A stretch of 36,742 bases of DNA from Bradyrhizobium sp. AS23.2 (lineage in GTDB: Bacteria; Pseudomonadota; Alphaproteobacteria; Rhizobiales; Xanthobacteraceae): contig NZ_LGHM01000038.1 in the NCBI RefSeq assembly GCF_001908185.1, positions 1 through 36,742 on the forward strand, given 5' to 3'. This document shows, piece by piece, positions 33,256-36,742 of the stretch. A program made the translations under genes and the position numbers. A model generated the notes under the pieces. That model was given only the letters and a program-made list of their open reading frames with translations, ran no database searches and was not told the DNA's origin. Each line of letters starts with the position of its first letter. The first letter of the stretch is position 1.

Positions 33256-33897
33256 CTACGACGTCCGATACGCGAGCCCCGGCCGCAGCGTCTGCATCTT
33301 CTGCGCCAGCCGCCGGTGTCCCGTCTCCTCCGACTGTGCCAGCCGGTCCGCCACCGCGATATGATCCGCGTCGCTCTTGTGCTGATTGAGCTTGGCCTGC
33401 CCATCGACCGTGTCCACCACGAGATCGATGACGCGGATCGCAGCTAACATGCTTTCGCGCTTTTCCGGCTCCATCTGCGCGAGGTCCCAGGGCCGTTTCG
33501 GCAGCCGGGATTCGGCCACCGCAAGCAGCGCGTCGCCGTGCCCGCGGTTCTCGTCCAGTCCGCGCAGATGTGCCACGCCCGACAGGTGAACGGCCTCGTA
33601 GAGCCAGGTCGAGACGTTGTCCGGCGAGGCATACCAGTCGTTGGAGATGTAGGCATCGTCACCGGCCACGATCAGCAGGAATCGCCTGTTTCCGTCCGCT
33701 AGCGGGACGAGCGGATTCTTGGCCGTAAAATGGATTTGCACGATGGCGCGTCCGTCGCGCTGATCCAGCACGAACGGCACGTGCGAGGCGTGCGGGCCGC
33801 GCTCATCCGCCGCCACGATCATGCCGAAGCCGCGTTGCCTGGCAAATTCCAGCGCGCGCGGCTCCTCGATTCGGAACTGGGGACGGAGAATATGCAT
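33256..33897 (-). CDS. PaiB-like FMN-binding protein
   Basis: This 213-aa protein has the FMN_bind_2/PaiB pattern: an N-terminal MHILRPQF, SHVPFVLDQRDG, HFTAKNPLVPLADGNRRFLLIVAGDDAYISNDWYAS (the split-barrel FMN site), VSTWLYEAVHLSG, and RIDGVIG-like C-terminus (IRVIDLVVDTVDGQAKLNQHKS). Bacillus PaiB is described as a negative transcriptional regulator, but biochemical proof is thin. The ATG at 33897 matches the family start; the longer frame to 34026 is not supported. Confidence 0.88.
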   Translation of the reverse strand: MHILRPQFRIEEPRALEFARQRGFGMIVAADERGPHASHVPFVLDQRDGRAIVQIHFTAKNPLVPLADGNRRFLLIVAGDDAYISNDWYASPDNVSTWLYEAVHLSGVAHLRGLDENRGHGDALLAVAESRLPKRPWDLAQMEPEKRESMLAAIRVIDLVVDTVDGQAKLNQHKSDADHIAVADRLAQSEETGHRRLAQKMQTLRPGLAYRTS

Positions 33898-34096
33898 GCG
33901 CGGCGCTCGATTGCTGGATGGAGGCAAACCGAGGCTAACCCATGATCCGGCGAAATCCGAACGGGAATCCACTGCATGGTTCGCAACCCAGCCTCGCCGC
34001 GCGAGCCTCTGTCGCCGGTTCGTCACGCCTGAGTGGGATGCCTCGGGAGCAGGTCAAAGCCCACCGAAAAGCCACGATCCACCTATTGAACATACC

Positions 34097-34108
34097 TACC
34101 GCGCGGTA
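34097..34108. promoter_or_regulatory. TACCGCGCGGTA operator-like palindrome
   Basis: A perfect 12-bp palindrome, TACCGCGCGGTA, 15 bp before the SMR start. TATCTT at 34107-34112 could be the -10 and TTGAAC at 34086-34091 or TATTGA at 34084-34089 the -35, so a bound repressor would block the promoter. The TetR protein encoded downstream is the likely ligand-controlled repressor. Confidence 0.6.
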
Positions 34109-34122
34109 TCTTTCGCGCGCCC

Positions 34123-34482
34123 ATGCCCGAGCCCGTCATGACCTCCGCCTTCAATGCCTACGCAGCGCTTGCCCTCGCCATCGTCTTCGAGGTCACCGGG
34201 TCCGCCTTCCTCCAGCAGTCCGCGCAGTTCACGCGGCCCTGGCCGACGCTGGCCATGGTGCTGTTCTACGTCGCCTCGTTCTATGCGCTGTCGGTCGCGA
34301 TCCGGGTCATTCCCCTGAGCATCGCCTATGCGATCTGGGGCGGCGTCGGCATTATCCTGACCGCCACGGTCTCCTTCGTACTGTTCCGCCAGATGCTGGA
34401 CGCCGCGGCCTTCGTCGGCATTGCGTTGATCGTGTCCGGGGTCGTGATCATCAACCTGTTCTCGGAGACGACGGTGCACTGA
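34123..34482 (+). CDS. Small multidrug resistance (SMR) family transporter
   Basis: This 119-aa inner-membrane protein has four TM segments and the SMR proton/substrate glutamate, Glu23 (LAIVFEVTGSAFLQQS), plus YALSVAIRVIPLSIAYAIWGGVGII, the family's second signature. Such proteins export cationic drugs or act on polyamines or guanidinium as homo- or hetero-dimers. No ribosome-binding site is visible; if the -10 is TATCTT the transcript starts only a few bases before the ATG. The stop overlaps the start of the TetR gene by one base. Confidence 0.92.
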   Translation: MPEPVMTSAFNAYAALALAIVFEVTGSAFLQQSAQFTRPWPTLAMVLFYVASFYALSVAIRVIPLSIAYAIWGGVGIILTATVSFVLFRQMLDAAAFVGIALIVSGVVIINLFSETTVH

Positions 34483-35051
34483 TGCCGGCCAGCGCCTACA
34501 CCCGCGCCAAGCAACCGGAGCAGGTCCGACGCGCCCTGCTCGACTGCGCCGCGGCCATCGCGATGGACCATGGCGTCTCCGGCGTTACGGTACAGGCGGT
34601 GGCGACGGCGGCTGGCGTCACCAAGGGCGGGCTGTTTCATCATTTCTCGAGCAAGCAGGCGCTGATCGAGGGCTTGTTTGCCGATCTGCTCGCCCGCGTG
34701 GATGCCGAGATCGACGCCGCCGTTGAGGCTGATCCCAAGCCGCGCGGCAGCTTCACGCGAGCCTATGTGAACGCGGTGTTTACGGGCAAGGCCTTCGGCT
34801 TCGCCACCCCCTGGGCGGCGCTGAGCATGGTCGTGGTCACCGATCCATCACTGCGCCGGCTCTGGAACGACTGGATGAAGGCGCGGCTGAAGCGCCACCA
34901 TGCGACTGACGCCGCGCCCGATCTGCATGTCGTGCGCCTCGCCGCCGACGGCGCCTGGCTGTCCTACGTCACGACGGGACAGACACGCATGAGGGCGGAT
35001 CTGCGGGACGTGCACACGCGACTGATGGCTCAGACCTATCGACGCGTCTAG
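34482..35051 (+). CDS. TetR/AcrR family regulator, paired with the SMR transporter
   Basis: This 189-aa protein has a TetR N-terminal helix-turn-helix (RRALLDCAAAIAMDHGVSGVTVQAVATAAGVTKGGLFHHFSSKQALIEGLF, about residues 16-64) and a helical effector domain. The TGATG overlap with the SMR gene means they are co-transcribed and coupled. It probably represses its own operon through the TACCGCGCGGTA palindrome and is released by an exported compound. Confidence 0.92.
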   Translation: MPASAYTRAKQPEQVRRALLDCAAAIAMDHGVSGVTVQAVATAAGVTKGGLFHHFSSKQALIEGLFADLLARVDAEIDAAVEADPKPRGSFTRAYVNAVFTGKAFGFATPWAALSMVVVTDPSLRRLWNDWMKARLKRHHATDAAPDLHVVRLAADGAWLSYVTTGQTRMRADLRDVHTRLMAQTYRRV

Positions 35052-35069
35052 CCGGGATCGCAATAGCTG

Positions 35070-35435
35070 CTAGTGGCTCTGCACCGGCTTGCGCGGGCGC
35101 GGCGCGGATCTGGACGGCTTTGCCCCGGGCTTCGCGGCAGCGCGCGGAGGCGGTCCATCGACCGACTCCAGATACGCAGCGAGCGCTTTGGCAGAGTCGG
35201 AGCTGGTCGCGTAGTGATCTCTGAGGAACCAGCCGAGCGTCAGGCTGAAGCGCCCTTTCGCCAATCCCCGCGGGCTGCGATGGCAGGTCGCGCAACCGTC
35301 CGCAAACAGCTTTGCAGGCGGTTTGCCGGCGTCGAGATTCTGCGCGGACGCGACCGTCGCCGTCAGTGCGGCGGCGGCTGCGAGAGTCGTGAGGGGCGCG
35401 ATCACATCGCGCCCCAGTCGAAACAGCGAAATCAA
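35070..35435 (-). CDS. Small c-type cytochrome-like protein
   Basis: This 121-aa protein has a basic then hydrophobic N-terminus (about residues 9-31), cut near ASA, and one heme-attachment motif, CATCH, in KLFADGCATCHRSPRGL. The mature part ends in a basic Pro-rich tail (PRAAAKPGAKPSRSAPRPRKPVQSH). It would be a periplasmic or membrane-anchored monoheme protein; the Met ligand is not obvious. I choose TTG 35435, preceded by GGGGA; an in-frame GTG at 35468 adds 11 residues. The partner oxidoreductase is not in the window. Confidence 0.7.
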   Translation of the reverse strand: MISLFRLGRDVIAPLTTLAAAAALTATVASAQNLDAGKPPAKLFADGCATCHRSPRGLAKGRFSLTLGWFLRDHYATSSDSAKALAAYLESVDGPPPRAAAKPGAKPSRSAPRPRKPVQSH

Positions 35436-35464
35436 ATGTCGTCCCCGAGCCCCGTCACGCGCGG

Positions 35465-35644
35465 TCACGCCGCCAGCAACTGATCAAATTCGAGCGGAGT
35501 ATAGGTCTTGCCGTCCTGGTCAGTGATGACGACGCTCCACCCCTCGCTCGCCCACACCCTTGCCTTCGCCACGATGAGCAACCGGCTCTCGCGGGCGAAA
35601 CTGCACTTCTCATTATCGCGTTCTGCGACCATTTTATAGGCCAA
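35465..35644 (-). CDS. Small conserved hypothetical protein
   Basis: This 59-aa protein reads MAYKMVAERDNEKCSFARESRLLIVAKARVWASEGWSVVITDQDGKTYTPLEFDQLLAA. The same arrangement, CSFARE followed by AKAR-W and GW-V-V-D-DG-x-YTPxEF, recurs in small rhizobial proteins without known function. TTG 35644, preceded by AGGGGA, fits those starts better than the longer frame from 35797. Confidence 0.65.
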   Translation of the reverse strand: MAYKMVAERDNEKCSFARESRLLIVAKARVWASEGWSVVITDQDGKTYTPLEFDQLLAA

Positions 35645-35783
35645 TGCGTATCCCCTGGCGTTGCCCCGCACCCCGTTCCCCTCGTGACAGCGGGCTTTGG
35701 CGGCAATTCGCCGGGAGCGTGGCAATTTGGTGCCCTCCACGGCAGCATGGTGCTTTGATTCCAGCCGGGCGACGGAGGTCGAT

Positions 35784-36062
35784 ATGCCAGGCAACATCGA
35801 TGCGATTCTGCTTGTCGCGGGCTTGCTGGGAGCCAGCCTGCTCGGCGCCGCGCCAGCAGGAGCGCAGACCTACGATCCGCGCTATCCCGCCTGCATCGAG
35901 GTCTACACCCTCGACGGCAGCAGCATCGATTGCAGTTTCACGTCACTCGCGCAGTGCGCAGCGGCGGCCTCTGGGCAGTCCGCCCAGTGCTACGCCAACC
36001 CCCATGTCATGCAAATCCGCCGTCCAAGCGGAGCGCCGTCGCCGCCGCGACGGAACCGATAG
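35784..36062 (+). CDS. DUF3551 family small secreted protein
   Basis: This 92-aa protein has a signal peptide (MPGNIDAILLVAGLLGASLLG, cleaved near GAQ) and the family's cysteine pattern: YPACIEVYTLDGSSIDCSFTSLAQCAAAASGQSAQCYANPHV, four cysteines that probably form two disulfides. DUF3551 proteins are numerous in Bradyrhizobium and of unknown function. GGAGG lies 5 bp before ATG 35784. Confidence 0.88.
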   Translation: MPGNIDAILLVAGLLGASLLGAAPAGAQTYDPRYPACIEVYTLDGSSIDCSFTSLAQCAAAASGQSAQCYANPHVMQIRRPSGAPSPPRRNR

Positions 36063-36075
36063 CGCTCAATATCCG

Positions 36076-36354
36076 CTAGTGGACGCGGATGGGGTGCGGA
36101 CGGCCGAGATCGATGAGCCCCTGCACTGCCGACAGGCGATCGTCCAGGGCAGCGATGGTGAGCAGCAGATTGTTGCGACGTTCGTCAAGCAGGCCCATCT
36201 CGGCGCCGGAGGGTTTTGTGTTCGCCCGTTCCCTGTGGATGCCTTCGAGCGATTCGCGCAGTCCGGCAATCAGGCCGGCCAGCTGCTTGGCCTGTTTGGC
36301 CATCGACCTTTTCGCAACATTTTGGCGGCGCGTCTCCACCCGGCTCTGTCTCAT
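36076..36354 (-). CDS. Small coiled-coil hypothetical protein
   Basis: This 92-aa protein is basic at the N-terminus and then helical with heptad character (QAKQLAGLIAGLRESLEGIHRERANTKPSG and GLLDERRNNLLLTIAALDDRLSAVQGLI). No family is recognised. GGGAGG lies 6 bp before ATG 36354, better than the ATG at 36360 which abuts it. It is convergent with the DUF3551 gene. Confidence 0.6.
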   Translation of the reverse strand: MRQSRVETRRQNVAKRSMAKQAKQLAGLIAGLRESLEGIHRERANTKPSGAEMGLLDERRNNLLLTIAALDDRLSAVQGLIDLGRPHPIRVH

Positions 36355-36482
36355 CGTCATCCTCCCGTGCCCCGCTGCCCCGAGTGGATGCCCACAGCTT
36401 TGAGTGGAGATATTACGATCGATGAAATCTGCCCGGGCAGAACTGCCTTAAATTGTAAGCGCAAGGAACCCGGGCCAAACAG

Positions 36483-36507
36483 AAAGCCCGGCGCGAGGCC
36501 GGGCTTT
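36483..36507 (-). terminator. Intrinsic terminator hairpin
   Basis: AAAGCCCGGC (36483-36492) pairs perfectly with GCCGGGCTTT (36498-36507) around GCGAG. It lies just past the stop of the gene running in from the right edge. Confidence 0.75.
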
Positions 36508-36517
36508 CGTAGCAGCG

Positions 36518-36742
36518 CTAGTGCTTTTCGTGACCGCGACCGGGGCCGCCGGCCGGCGCGCCGCCGCCACTGATGTGCGGAGCACCGCCGCCACCGGGAT
36601 GCGGCGTTGCAGGCGCCGCCGCGCGCGGCGCCGGCATCTGGGCGTGGGCATTCATCGGCGAACTGCGGCTGACGTTCGGCTGGGCCATATGCGGCATCGC
36701 GGGCCGGGCCGCAGGCCTGGCCGAGACGCGCGGCGCCTCATG
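36518..36742 (-). CDS. C-terminus of a Pro/Gly/His-rich protein (cut by window edge)
   Basis: Seventy-four codons enter from the right edge and end at TAG 36518. The sequence is low-complexity: Ala/Pro/Met-rich (PAMPHMAQPNVSRSSPM), then Gly-rich (HPGGGGAPHISGGGAPAGGPGRGHEKH). The protein family cannot be told from this tail; secreted or outer-envelope proteins of bradyrhizobia often end this way. A terminator follows. Confidence 0.6.
   Translation of the reverse strand, partial: HEAPRVSARPAARPAMPHMAQPNVSRSSPMNAHAQMPAPRAAAPATPHPGGGGAPHISGGGAPAGGPGRGHEKH

Overview
The window reads as a chromosomal segment of a high-GC alphaproteobacterium, most likely Bradyrhizobium or a close relative. Reasons: BA14K and DUF3551 secreted proteins, an NDUFA12-type complex I accessory protein, a phasin, an adenosylcobalamin-dependent (class II) ribonucleotide reductase, a FixK/FNR-type box, and many palindromic 'CGTAGCCCGGATGGAGC' intergenic elements of the kind common in bradyrhizobia. 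There is no rRNA, tRNA, CRISPR array or intact transposase that I can support.

Layout. 1-3000: a GlxA-type regulator (cut by the window edge) divergent from an isonitrile-hydratase-like DJ-1/PfpI protein, then NDUFA12 and a BA14K protein split by a G-run frameshift. 3008-5683: a single-domain response regulator overlapping a CHASE3-PAS hybrid histidine kinase, whose receiver domain is put out of frame by a C8 run. 5814-11189: a lower-GC catabolic cassette: gamma-glutamyltransferase family protein, MFS permease and RidA on the minus strand, Lrp/AsnC regulator and diaminopropionate ammonia-lyase on the plus strand. 11227-16775: a DMT transporter, then nrdJ behind two candidate NrdR boxes and a long leader, closed by a strong terminator. 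16853-17982: a TetR regulator divergent from a RibD/DHFR-fold protein with overlapping promoters. 18062-21003: a repeat-rich zone with a frameshifted lytic transglycosylase, a repeat-bearing phasin, and a decayed transglycosylase fragment interrupted by a palindromic element.

21073-25544: small secreted and membrane proteins, a coiled-coil membrane protein, a PilZ-XRE fusion, a 57-aa membrane protein behind a perfect TTGAT-N4-ATCAA box, PhnA and a VOC protein. 25699-29330: a DUF5939-type adenylate cyclase, a second DMT transporter, an NTF2-like protein and a stand-alone AdaA-like protein. 29353-32305: a 48-aa membrane peptide, small secreted proteins, an orphan Flp pilin and an M15-like peptidase. 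32310-36742: pyridoxal kinase, a PaiB-like protein, an SMR exporter with its TetR regulator, a small c-type cytochrome, small conserved proteins, DUF3551 and a Pro/Gly-rich protein cut by the right edge.

The best candidate for an under-described system is the cassette at 5814-11189. DpaL makes enamine-type intermediates from 2,3-diaminopropionate, RidA removes such species, and the permease, gamma-glutamyl hydrolase and Lrp regulator suggest uptake and breakdown of a conjugated non-protein amino acid. Second is a palindromic repeat caught inside a gene relic, with the uninterrupted paralogue 2 kb away for comparison. Three genes carry single-base frameshifts, two of them in homopolymer runs, so sequencing error must be excluded before any biological reading.
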